This document shows positions 6,796 to 14,170 of a DNA stretch of 39,696 nt, in pieces. The stretch lies in the NCBI GenBank assembly GCA_009779925.1, contig WRAZ01000017.1, positions 1-39,696 on the forward strand. The letters run 5' to 3'. Position 1 is the first letter of the stretch; every line of letters begins with the position of its first letter. This stretch comes from Chitinivibrionia bacterium. Its GTDB lineage: Bacteria > Fibrobacterota > Chitinivibrionia > Chitinivibrionales > Chitinivibrionaceae. The notes under the pieces are model-generated. The model did not search any database. It had not been told where the DNA came from and saw nothing but the letters and a program-made list of their open reading frames with translations. Position numbers and translations under genes: made by a program.

Positions 6796-7197
6796 TTATT
6801 TTGCCGCTTTTGCTGTGGTTTTTTTTGTTGCCGCCGCCGCTTTGGGCGCCGCTGTTTTTGTTGCAGTTGCCGCCGCTTCTTTTTTCGGTGCGGCTTCTTC
6901 GGGTGCGACTACGTTTGTCAAATCCAAAACAGAGTTGCTTGTTCCGAATGGAGAAACTACCTGCGGCAAAGTCGCGTCTGAATTCCAACGACCGTCGATA
7001 GAATAACCGAATTGATACGCTCTTCCCAAATCAAGGTTTAATTTAACTGAAAAAGCGCCGTCTTTGCCCTTTTTCATTGCCCAAACTTCCCAATTATCCC
7101 ATTCTCCCGTGAGAATTGCTCCTGCTGCCCCATCAACTGACGGTGTAGTAAAAACAACAGTTGCTTTTTTTGCTTTTGGTGTAATATCAACAGACAT
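6796..7197 (-). CDS. CBM48/AMPK-type glycogen-binding domain protein with Lys/Ala-rich tail
   Basis: The 133-aa protein has residues 8-92 forming an isoamylase-early-set/AMPK-beta-like domain: VVFTTPSVDGAAGAILTGEW, then WEVWAMKKGKDGAFSVKL, then YQFGYSIDGRWNSDATLP. Such domains bind glycogen or starch chains. Residues about 98-133 are a low-complexity tail of Ala, Lys, Thr and Pro (AAPKKEAAATATKTAAPKAA onward), like histone H1 tails, which may bind nucleic acid or polyphosphate. The ATG has a good AAGGAGAG site at 6 bases. It is the first gene of the minus operon with the reductase and trmB. The role is inferred: a regulatory or scaffold protein of storage polysaccharide. Confidence 0.75.
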   Translation of the reverse strand: MSVDITPKAKKATVVFTTPSVDGAAGAILTGEWDNWEVWAMKKGKDGAFSVKLNLDLGRAYQFGYSIDGRWNSDATLPQVVSPFGTSNSVLDLTNVVAPEEAAPKKEAAATATKTAAPKAAAATKKTTAKAAK

Positions 7198-7238
7198 AAA
7201 TACTCTCCTTATGAGTATAAAATTAAAAAATTACGCAA

Positions 7239-7252
7239 AAAAATACATTTTG
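7239..7252 (-). promoter_or_regulatory. Candidate promoter motif (CAAAATGTATTTTT)
   Basis: Minus-strand CAAAATGTATTTTT lies about 42 bp before the CBM48 ATG in the divergent 118-bp gap to the NFACT-R gene. It is one base off the window-wide AAATAGTATTTT family. Confidence 0.35.
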
Positions 7253-7315
7253 TCGTACAAAGCGCGCAAGGAAAATTTATTTTATATTTAAATATTATGT
7301 TAAGAAAGTGTTTTT

Positions 7316-8194
7316 ATGGAAGAAATCATCGAAAAATTACCGATTTTGAAGGCAAAAATGCAATTGGAAATTGACCGTGCACGGAAGCGGCGCGCAACTC
7401 ATATAGTTCAATTGGAGAAATCGCAGGACTGGGAAATTTACAAAAATTTTGCCGACACCATTCTTATAAACAAAAACGCGATAAAAAAAGGAACGGATTG
7501 CGCTGAACTTACGGACGCGCTCGGAAATCCGCTGAAAATTACGCTGAACACCGCAATTGGTGCGGTCGATAATGCCGAAATGTATTACAAAAAAGCGAGA
7601 AAAGGCAAACGCGGCTGTGAAATATGTGCCGAAAACATAAAAACAGAAGACGCAAAAATCGCCGAATTGCAAAAAAATTTGGCAGTTATCGAGGATTTTT
7701 TACAAAACGGATTTTTAGGTCGCGAAAACGAAATACAGAATTTTATCGACAAATATTTATCATCTTCCGCGCAAAAAATTAAGACTAACGAAGAAGCGCC
7801 TAAAACACCGTTTCGCAGGTACGTATATAAAGGATACGAAATTTTTGCAGGAAAAACGAGCGCCGACAACGACGAACTTTCCATAAAATTCGCGAAACCC
7901 AGCGATATTTGGTTTCACGCGGTCGGATACGCAGGCTCTCATTTAATAATCCGCCGTCCCAAAAACGCTCCAATGCCTCCCGACGAAATTTTGAGAATTG
8001 CAGGCGGAATAGCGGTGTTTTTTTCAAAAGCAAAAAATTGCGGATACGTCGAAGTCCACATAGCCGAAGCGCGATACGTGCGAAAACCAAGAAAATCGCC
8101 GCCCGGTTTGGTTGTTGTAGAAAGATACAAAACGATGAGGGTAAGCCCCGTTGACCCGCAAATTCTGTTTAAGGAAATGAAAAATGAAAATTAG
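7316..8194 (+). CDS. NFACT RNA-binding domain protein (RqcH/Tae2-like, lacking NFACT-N)
   Basis: Residues about 1-155 of this 292-aa protein are largely helical and charged, with a coiled-coil character. Residues about 168-285 are a clear NFACT-R domain: YEIFAGKTSADNDELSIKFA, IWFHAVGYAGSHLIIR, ILRIAGGIAVFFSKAKNCG, VEVHIAEARYVRKPRKSPPG. NFACT-R binds tRNA on the large ribosomal subunit in RqcH/Rqc2. Full RqcH is about 550-600 aa with an NFACT-N domain carrying an Asp-Arg motif that supports CAT/alanine tailing; that domain is absent. It may be a ribosome- or tRNA-binding factor with a different job. The stop overlaps the rlmH start by 11 bp, so the two are co-translated. The ribosome binding site (AAGAAAG) is weak. 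Confidence 0.85.
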   Translation: MEEIIEKLPILKAKMQLEIDRARKRRATHIVQLEKSQDWEIYKNFADTILINKNAIKKGTDCAELTDALGNPLKITLNTAIGAVDNAEMYYKKARKGKRGCEICAENIKTEDAKIAELQKNLAVIEDFLQNGFLGRENEIQNFIDKYLSSSAQKIKTNEEAPKTPFRRYVYKGYEIFAGKTSADNDELSIKFAKPSDIWFHAVGYAGSHLIIRRPKNAPMPPDEILRIAGGIAVFFSKAKNCGYVEVHIAEARYVRKPRKSPPGLVVVERYKTMRVSPVDPQILFKEMKNEN

Positions 8195-8663
8195 CATAAT
8201 CGCCGTCGGAAAAATTAAAGAAAATTATCTGAAAGACGCAATTGGCGAATACCTAAAACGACTTTCCGCGTTTGCCAATATGCAAATAATCGAAATTCCC
8301 GACGCGCAATGCCCCGAAAATCTAAGCGAAGCACAAAAAAACATAGTTCTGCAAAAAGAAGGCGAGAAAATTTTAGCACAAATCTCACCGAAATCTTTCG
8401 TTTACGCTTTGGCGATTGACGGAAAAAAATTGTCGTCCGAAAAATTCAGCGAAAACATACAAAACAATATGACAAACGGAGTATCGCATATAACATTTAT
8501 TATAGGCGGCTCGCTTGGACTAAACAGCGAAATTTTACAAAAAAGCGATTTTCGCCTGTCGTTTTCGGATATGACTTTTCCGCATCAACTTATGCGAGTG
8601 ATTTTGCTGGAACAAGTTTATCGCAGTTTCAAAATAATTGCAGGAGAACCGTATCACAAATAG
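8184..8663 (+). CDS. rlmH: 23S rRNA (pseudouridine-1915 N3)-methyltransferase RlmH
   Basis: The 159-aa length is typical for RlmH, a SPOUT methyltransferase that acts on assembled 70S ribosomes. Diagnostic segments are MKISIIAVGKIKENYLKDAI at the start, FVYALAIDGKKLSSEKF in the centre, the SAM-binding knot THITFIIGGSLGLN-like strand (here SHITFIIGGSLGLN), and the C-terminus FPHQLMRVILLEQVYRSFKI, AGEPYHK. The overlap with the NFACT-R gene ties two ribosome-linked functions into one transcript. Two hairpins follow at 8667-8694 and 8732-8760. Confidence 0.95.
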   Translation: MKISIIAVGKIKENYLKDAIGEYLKRLSAFANMQIIEIPDAQCPENLSEAQKNIVLQKEGEKILAQISPKSFVYALAIDGKKLSSEKFSENIQNNMTNGVSHITFIIGGSLGLNSEILQKSDFRLSFSDMTFPHQLMRVILLEQVYRSFKIIAGEPYHK

Positions 8664-8666
8664 TAT

Positions 8667-8694
8667 TTTATCCACTTCAAATAAAGTGGATAAA
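8667..8694. repeat. Hairpin after rlmH without T run
   Basis: An 11-bp perfect stem (8667-8677 with 8684-8694) and a 6-base loop sit directly after the rlmH stop. It overlaps a copy of the AAATAGTATTTT motif at 8656-8669 whose TAG is the rlmH stop codon. It may be an RNA-stabilising hairpin upstream of the real terminator. Confidence 0.5.
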
Positions 8695-8731
8695 TATGAG
8701 CAATACAGATTTATCTTACAAAAAAACCATC

Positions 8732-8760
8732 GGCGCAAAACAATCTTTGCGCCTTTTTTT
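8732..8760 (+). terminator. Rho-independent terminator of the NFACT-R/rlmH operon
   Basis: GGCGCAAA (8732-8739) pairs with TTTGCGCC (8746-8753) and is followed by seven or more T. The non-coding stretch 8761-8881 after it shows no gene. Confidence 0.85.
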
Positions 8761-8881
8761 ACACATTTCCGCAATTGCCCCACAATTTTCACCAAAAACA
8801 AAATAATCTCCCACGCCACCCTTGCCACAATGTATTTTCACTCAGAGAAAAGCAATGCAAACAAAAAACGAGGAGAAAATA

Positions 8882-8959
8882 ATGCAATTCGCACAAAAAT
8901 GTCAAATTCCCTTGACAACAGCGAGAGGTCGAAATTACTCTCTCTCTCTCTCTCTCTAA
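8882..8959 (+). CDS. 25-aa leader ORF containing the CT microsatellite
   Basis: An ATG at 8882 is preceded by GAGGAG at about 7 bases. It encodes a 25-residue peptide starting MQFAQKCQIPLTTARGRN and ending SLSLSL, because codons 19-25 fall in the CT tract; TAA at 8957-8959 ends it. The start signal is as good as that of many true genes in the window. With one more CT unit the frame would stay open to 9101, past the ATG of the surface protein at 9085. With one fewer it would stop at 9012. This is a candidate phase-variable leader peptide; translation is not proven. Confidence 0.45.
   Translation: MQFAQKCQIPLTTARGRNYSLSLSL
8938..8957 (+). repeat. (CT)10 dinucleotide microsatellite
   Basis: Ten uninterrupted CT units lie 128 bp upstream of the large surface-protein start and inside the leader ORF. 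They are followed by TCTAAT (8955-8960), a possible -10, and preceded by TTGACA (8912-8917), a possible -35, with a spacer currently far too long at 37 bp. Tracts of this type mutate by slipped-strand mispairing. Confidence 0.9.
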
Positions 8960-8991
8960 TACTCACCCATTTTTATCATTTTTCAAAAAAT

Positions 8992-9012
8992 CTATATACC
9001 TATGGTATATAG
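8992..9012 (+). repeat. Hairpin in the 5' leader of the surface-protein gene
   Basis: A 9-bp perfect stem (CTATATACC with GGTATATAG) and a 3-base loop. It lies between the CT tract and the ribosome binding site at 9071-9077. The rest of 9013-9084 shows only the AAGGAGG site. Confidence 0.6.
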
Positions 9013-9084
9013 GCGTTGGGCGTGTTATGTGGGCAAAACACAGAATTCAATTTTTTCGATATAAATTAAAAAGGAGGTTGCTTT

Positions 9085-12000
9085 ATGAAAAGCAAAACTA
9101 AAACATTCCTATTGGCAATCGCAATGGTATTTGCGGTAATCACAAGTTCAACAGCAGCGAGCATTGAACTAATCAACGATGAAAATGCTTGGCATACTTA
9201 TTTTTGGGGAAATGCACAAGCAGAAGTTATCAACAACAGCCCTTTTACGGGAGCATTAATTCCAAACGGCGGTGGAGGCGGATTTTGGCAAGACGGAATT
9301 TATGATTGGACTAATGCTACTTCTATTCGTATAACCTACACAAGCAGCCACAATTTTTTAGCTATATTAGGTTGTGAGCAATTCATTTATTACGTTCAAT
9401 TACCTGCGGGGACAAACAGGACAGAAGATATTTCATTGCTGGGCGTAAATGCCCGTTTTACACGTAGCGATAGAGTTAATTGGGTGCCGCAACAAATAAC
9501 AATGAACCAATCTATTTTATCTCAAATAAACGGGGCTGTTAATATAGAGTCTGTCGCGTGGGGAGCAACGACAAATATTACCATCACCTCCATTTTAGTG
9601 GCAGGATTACAAGTCGCGCCCTCGCACAGCATTACAGTAACGGCGGGCGCGGGCGGAACGATTTCGCCGAGCGGAGATGTTCTTGTCAGAGAGGGAAGAA
9701 ATCAAACATTTACCATTACTCCCGAAAACGGATATATAATACAAGATGTTAAGGTAAACGGTGTAAGCAGAGGAAAAATAAACAGTTATACTTTCCAAAA
9801 CACAAGGGGCGACTCTACTATTGAGGCGAGTTTTAGGGCGCTTGCAGATTTTGGGCTGACCGAACTAATCAACGACGAATTTGTTTGGCATATAAACAGA
9901 TGGGGCAACGAAAACAATGTGTTTGCGAGCAAATTATCAAACAACCCATTAGAGGGCTCAATAAGTGTGAGAACTCCTCACGACGGGGTGAGCAGCGCAA
10001 ATTTCGACCTTTCTCTTGTGGATTTTGATTGGAGCAATGTGGTAAATATCAATATGACTTATACAAGCGACAGGGAATTTTTTCTTAATTTATGGGACAG
10101 CGAAAATGAAAGAGGATATATGCGTCTTATTCCGAGAGGCACAAACGCAAGCATAAACTTTGATTTGTCGGGCTTTACCTTTTGGGACGCAAGTCAAATG
10201 CGAGATGTGCCTGCTCACACAGTGTGGGATTTATCAAAAATAACACACCTTGGCATAAACACGCTTTGGGGTGCAACATCGACATCTTTTCAAATAACGT
10301 CTCTTTCGGTGGCGGGGTTGGAAGTCATACAAAACACTCACAAAATTACAGCGACGGCAGGAGCGGGCGGAACGATTTCGCCGAGCGGAGAAGTGGTCGT
10401 CAGAAACGGAGCGAACAGAACATTTACCTTTACTCCCGACAGGCAATATGTAATAGAAGACGTTAAAATAAACGGCGTAAGCAGAGGAAGAATAAACAGT
10501 TATACGTTCCAAAACATAACGGGCGACTCAACTATTGAAGTCCGTTTTGAAATGCCCGATTACACCGAACTAATCAGCGACGAATTTGTTTGGCACGCGC
10601 AAACTTGGGGCGCTAATACAACTGCGACAATAACATCAAACAATCCGTTGGCGGGCTCAATAAGTAGCAACAACGAAACGGGCGGCGGAAATATTTCTCT
10701 AAATGTTCGCGACTTTGATTTGACGGATGTAAGTAGAATTGATATGACTTACACAAGCGACAGGGCGTTCCTGCTAATATTATGGGACGACGAAAACAGA
10801 AGAGATTTTTATCGGGTTATACCCGCAGGTACAAACGCAAATATAAGTTTTGATTTATCGGGTTTTATCCGTAGGACAGGAACTCAAGACCTGCCTGCTC
10901 ACACAGTTTGGGATTTGTCTAAAATAACAGATGTTGTTATACAGCCACTTTGGGTTAGCGCAGTAGATTTTCAAATAACCTCGCTTGCCGTAGCAGGTTT
11001 GAAAACTCAAGCAAGCGAAAATGTCGAAGTTATTTGGGATACAAAAACGGACTTTGTTTACAACGGAAGAGTGCAAGCGCCGACAGCAACGGCAATTACG
11101 GCAGACGGAATTCCGTTGCAACTTACGATTTTGGGCGGCGCAACAAACGCAAACAGTTCGCCATACGTCGCAACGGCAATTCTTGCGACAACAAACAGCA
11201 ATTTCAACTTTAATTTGACGGGCGCAACAAAACAATTCACAATCGCAAAGGCACAAATCAGCCCAATCTTAAACATTCAAAGCGTTGAAGTCGGAAATGC
11301 GCTTGCTCCGAGCGTAATCGGAAATCTTGACAATGGCGCAATAACTTACCTTTTTGCAACAAGTGAAAACGGAGAATTTTCTGCAATTGCTCCGACTGCT
11401 GTAGGAACACACTTTGCAAAAGCAATGATAGCGGAAACAGAAAACCGTCTTGGCGCGCAAACACCCGTTGTCTCGTTTGCCATACTTTCCGAAACAGCGG
11501 CAGAAACGGCAAATGTTGTAGTAGTTTGGGAAGATATAAACGACGACTTTATATTTAACGGCTCAATGCAAGCGCCGTCTGCTTCGGCAACATTGTTCGG
11601 ACTTCCCGTTCCATTGGAAATTATCGGCGGAATTAACGCGGGAGAACACAGAGCAATCGCCCGTTTGGCAACTCCGAATAATCAGATAATTTTGACCAAC
11701 TCCGAAAAACCATTTACGATAGAGCCGAGAACGCTTCGCGAAAACGCAATATCGCCAATCAGCCATTTTTCATTTACGGGCAGGCAAATTACTCCGAATG
11801 TCGAAGTTAAATACGGCGAAGAAAGTTTAACGGAAAACGTAGATTTCAAGGTTTTTTACGGAGCAAATATTTCGGGAATGGGAAGCGTAGAAATCACGGG
11901 TATCGGAAACTACACGGGAATTTTAAGCCGCACATTTGCCATTGCTTCAAGCGGAACACCTATTGTCAGCGTTGTTTGGGGCGAAACGCAATTTACGTTC

Positions 12001-13113
12001 AACGGCGAAGAACAATATCCCACTGCAACGGCAATGTGGAACGATATAGAAATCGAACTTGAAATTATCGGCAAACAAACAAACGCGGGAAGCCACGTGG
12101 CAGTTGCTCAACTTAAAAATCCCGCGCTTGGCATAATTTTGGTGAATAATGTTCGTCCGTTTACCATTAGCCCTAAGAAATTAACGGTAAGTTGGTCGCA
12201 ACCAAGAACGTTTGTTTATAACAAAATGGTGCAAGTCCCAATTCCGAGCGTGGAAGAGAAAAGCGTTATGTTGCGTGTTGTCGGCGGTCAGTCCGAAGTC
12301 GGAAATTATACGGGAGTTCTTGCGCCGTTTGCTCAGATAATTTCGGCAAATGCGAATAATTTCACGCTTGACGAAAGCACCGTCAGCATAGATTATTCAA
12401 TTACACCGAGAACGCTTTTGGTTTCATTGACCGCACCCGCTAACGACACAATTTTGTTGAACGAAAGAGATTTCGCTGAAATAGAAGACATTATATCTCA
12501 TTTGAGCGGACTTATCAGATTTATCGGCTTTGCAACTAACACCGAAACGCAAGAAAGCGACAATGAAGACGTTTTGACGGGAGCGCCGTCAATTTCGTTG
12601 AGCCCGATACCGACAACACTTTCAGCAGAAGCGCGCGAACAACGTTCAAACGAAACAGAAAGATTGTATTCGGTCAACATAAACACTTCGGCAATGAGCG
12701 CAAAAAACTACACCCCGCAAGGTCAAACAGGTTTAGTCGTAAGATTATCACAAGGTTCCACATCAATCAGAAGAACAGAATCCCGCGATAACAGACACGG
12801 CATTGTGTTGGAAAATGCCATTGTTTCGGATGTGGCAAGAATTTCGGTAATCACTCCCGAACCCGCAACAATAAACTTGCGAATTTTAGATAATTTGGGG
12901 AATGTCGTATTCACGGAAACCGCTACCCATCCGTACGGGCGGGTTTTAAACCCGCCCCTACATTCGTCGGCAATCGTCTGGAATTTGACCAACACCAACG
13001 GACGTTTCGTCGCCAACGGCACGTATTTGATTGTTGTAGAGACGCAATGCCTTGCGTCTCCTTCCGGCGGCAGAAGATTCACCTATTCCGCAAGAATTGG
13101 CGTTAACAGATAA
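9085..13113 (+). CDS. Large surface protein: three jelly-roll-like repeats, InlB-type and MBG-like domains, FlgD-like tail
   Basis: The 1342-aa protein has a signal peptide at residues 1-25. Three homologous units of about 700 bp begin at 9166, 9862 and 10567 (each opens ELI(N/S)DE and has MTYTSDR, IPAGTN, WDLSKIT). The first two end in a divergent InlB B-repeat (ITVTAGAGGTISPSG, then VKVNGVSRG). From about 11020 come several MBG-like Ig repeats (FVYNGRVQAPTATA, FIFNGSMQAPSASA, FTFNGEEQYPTATA). The C-terminus (about 12770-13113) is the FlgD-like or type IX-like tail shared with the 1186-3186 protein, but interrupted by two in-frame palindromic repeats. The ribosome binding site AAGGAGG is strong. 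The likely role is surface display or adhesion, possibly carbohydrate binding by the N-terminal units; no catalytic motif is seen. Confidence 0.85.
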   Translation: MKSKTKTFLLAIAMVFAVITSSTAASIELINDENAWHTYFWGNAQAEVINNSPFTGALIPNGGGGGFWQDGIYDWTNATSIRITYTSSHNFLAILGCEQFIYYVQLPAGTNRTEDISLLGVNARFTRSDRVNWVPQQITMNQSILSQINGAVNIESVAWGATTNITITSILVAGLQVAPSHSITVTAGAGGTISPSGDVLVREGRNQTFTITPENGYIIQDVKVNGVSRGKINSYTFQNTRGDSTIEASFRALADFGLTELINDEFVWHINRWGNENNVFASKLSNNPLEGSISVRTPHDGVSSANFDLSLVDFDWSNVVNINMTYTSDREFFLNLWDSENERGYMRLIPRGTNASINFDLSGFTFWDASQMRDVPAHTVWDLSKITHLGINTLWGATSTSFQITSLSVAGLEVIQNTHKITATAGAGGTISPSGEVVVRNGANRTFTFTPDRQYVIEDVKINGVSRGRINSYTFQNITGDSTIEVRFEMPDYTELISDEFVWHAQTWGANTTATITSNNPLAGSISSNNETGGGNISLNVRDFDLTDVSRIDMTYTSDRAFLLILWDDENRRDFYRVIPAGTNANISFDLSGFIRRTGTQDLPAHTVWDLSKITDVVIQPLWVSAVDFQITSLAVAGLKTQASENVEVIWDTKTDFVYNGRVQAPTATAITADGIPLQLTILGGATNANSSPYVATAILATTNSNFNFNLTGATKQFTIAKAQISPILNIQSVEVGNALAPSVIGNLDNGAITYLFATSENGEFSAIAPTAVGTHFAKAMIAETENRLGAQTPVVSFAILSETAAETANVVVVWEDINDDFIFNGSMQAPSASATLFGLPVPLEIIGGINAGEHRAIARLATPNNQIILTNSEKPFTIEPRTLRENAISPISHFSFTGRQITPNVEVKYGEESLTENVDFKVFYGANISGMGSVEITGIGNYTGILSRTFAIASSGTPIVSVVWGETQFTFNGEEQYPTATAMWNDIEIELEIIGKQTNAGSHVAVAQLKNPALGIILVNNVRPFTISPKKLTVSWSQPRTFVYNKMVQVPIPSVEEKSVMLRVVGGQSEVGNYTGVLAPFAQIISANANNFTLDESTVSIDYSITPRTLLVSLTAPANDTILLNERDFAEIEDIISHLSGLIRFIGFATNTETQESDNEDVLTGAPSISLSPIPTTLSAEAREQRSNETERLYSVNINTSAMSAKNYTPQGQTGLVVRLSQGSTSIRRTESRDNRHGIVLENAIVSDVARISVITPEPATINLRILDNLGNVVFTETATHPYGRVLNPPLHSSAIVWNLTNTNGRFVANGTYLIVVETQCLASPSGGRRFTYSARIGVNR
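12933..12961. repeat. Palindromic repeat, GGGCGGGTTT family, inside coding sequence
   Basis: GTA-C-GGGCGGGTTT arms pair with AAACCCGCCC-C-TAC. The same unit occurs at 27962-27990 in non-coding DNA. Here it is read as PYGRVLNPPL, where the homologous protein at 1186-3186 has a much shorter VGANHHLP loop. Confidence 0.85.
13036..13060. repeat. Palindromic repeat, GAGACG(C/T)AA family, inside coding sequence
   Basis: GAGACGCAA (13039-13047) pairs with TTGCGTCTC (13052-13060). It is a sister of the element at 19336-19356. It is translated as ETQCLAS where the homologous tail at 1186 reads EATGIS. Confidence 0.8.
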
Positions 13114-13142
13114 TACAGCCTTTCCAACAATCAAAAAGAACG

Positions 13143-13179
13143 CGCCCCGCTTAAAATTCGCGGGGCGTTTTCTTTTTTT
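13143..13179 (+). terminator. Rho-independent terminator of the surface-protein gene
   Basis: CGCCCCGC (13143-13150) pairs with GCGGGGCG (13160-13167), then TTTTCTTTTTTT. It is 30 bp after the stop codon. Confidence 0.9.
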
Positions 13180-13197
13180 GCCGACGGTATTCGTCTC

Positions 13198-13211
13198 CAA
13201 ATAGTATTTTT
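13198..13211 (+). promoter_or_regulatory. Candidate promoter motif (CAAATAGTATTTTT) before pstS
   Basis: CAAATAGTATTTTT lies about 107 bp upstream of the pstS ATG and just before the candidate Pho box. The same motif precedes the efflux and AAA-ATPase operons. Confidence 0.4.
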
Positions 13212-13228
13212 GCAAAAAAAATTCACAT

Positions 13229-13245
13229 TTTACACAAACTTAACA
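13229..13245 (+). promoter_or_regulatory. Candidate Pho box before pstS
   Basis: TTTACA (13229) and TTAACA (13240) are direct repeats with an 11-bp period, with a further TTCACA at 13222. PhoB/PhoP-family regulators bind such 11-bp-phased repeats. The site lies 74 bp before the pstS start. Confidence 0.4.
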
Positions 13246-13318
13246 AAGACCGCAAGCGAATTTTATTTAGGTTTTTTATATTACCGACAGTTTTTTCTAA
13301 TTTTTAATAGGAGGTATT

Positions 13319-14170
13319 ATGAGAAAACAGGTGTTCAAATTTATGACAGCCGTTAGTTTTGCGGCATTGTTTATTGTTTCGTGTGCGAGAAACGACGACC
13401 AAATTACGGTTGTTTCGCGTGAAGAGGGCTCGGGAACACGTTCGGCGTTTACCGAATTAGCAGGAGTTGTTGACGCTCAGGGAAGAGATATGATGACTGT
13501 TAACGCAGAAATCAGCAACAACACATCGGTTGTGATTAACGCTGTAATCGGCAATACGCGTGCAATCGGATATATTTCGATGGGCTCGCTTAACAACAAC
13601 ATCAAGGCGCTGAAAATCGACGGCGTTGCGGCAACTCCCGAAATGGTAACAAGCGGCGATTATAAAATTGCCCGTCCTTTTCTTATCGGAACAAAAAACG
13701 AAATAACTGAAGTCGCTCAGGATTTCATCAATTTTATGCTTAGCGCAAACGGACAGCAAATTGTTGCATCGCGTGGATATATCGGAATTCAAAATACGGG
13801 CGAATTTGTATCAAGCGGTGTTTCGGGGCGCGTTGTAGTTGCGGGTTCGTCGTCGGTTGCTCCACTTATGGAAAGATTCAGAGAAGCGTATATGGCAATA
13901 AATACAAGTGCCACGGTTGAAGTTCAGCAAAATTCTTCGTCGGCGGGAATACGTGCGTTGCAGGAAGGGATTTGCGACATTGCTATGAGTTCCAGAGAGC
14001 TGAGACCTGCCGAAATTCAATCGGGTATTACTCCGACCACCGTTGCGCTTGACGGAATTGCAGTTATAGTTAACACGGAAAATAAAATTGACAATTTGTC
14101 TCTTGAGCAAGTAAGAGGAATTTTCTTGGGTGAAATTACAGAATGGAGCAAAGTCAGGGGAGCGAATTAA
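13319..14170 (+). CDS. pstS: Phosphate-binding lipoprotein PstS, circularly permuted
   Basis: In this 283-aa protein a lipobox (IVSC, Cys22) follows a hydrophobic signal. Residues 29-157 correspond to the C-terminal half of classical PstS: ITVVSREEGSGTRSAF, AIGYISMGSL, ALKIDGVAATPE, YKIARPF, and QDFINFMLSANGQQIV. Residues 171-283 correspond to the N-terminal half: VVVAGSSSVAPLMERF, DIAMSSRELRPAE, ALDGIAVIVN, and LSLEQVRGIFLGEITEW. Both halves are complete but in swapped order, and the end (WSKVRGAN) is what normally precedes the start of the first half. I recall similarly ordered phosphate-binding proteins in Clostridia. The stop is directly followed by the pstC ATG. An AGGAGG site at 13312-13317 ends only two bases before the ATG, an unusually close spacing. 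Confidence 0.9.
   Translation: MRKQVFKFMTAVSFAALFIVSCARNDDQITVVSREEGSGTRSAFTELAGVVDAQGRDMMTVNAEISNNTSVVINAVIGNTRAIGYISMGSLNNNIKALKIDGVAATPEMVTSGDYKIARPFLIGTKNEITEVAQDFINFMLSANGQQIVASRGYIGIQNTGEFVSSGVSGRVVVAGSSSVAPLMERFREAYMAINTSATVEVQQNSSSAGIRALQEGICDIAMSSRELRPAEIQSGITPTTVALDGIAVIVNTENKIDNLSLEQVRGIFLGEITEWSKVRGAN

Noticed and set aside
8638-9012. 124-codon plus-strand frame across the rlmH 3' end and the CT tract
   Set aside because: It starts inside rlmH, runs through the terminator hairpin and has no ribosome binding site; only its last part matters, as one of the alternative frames of the leader ORF.
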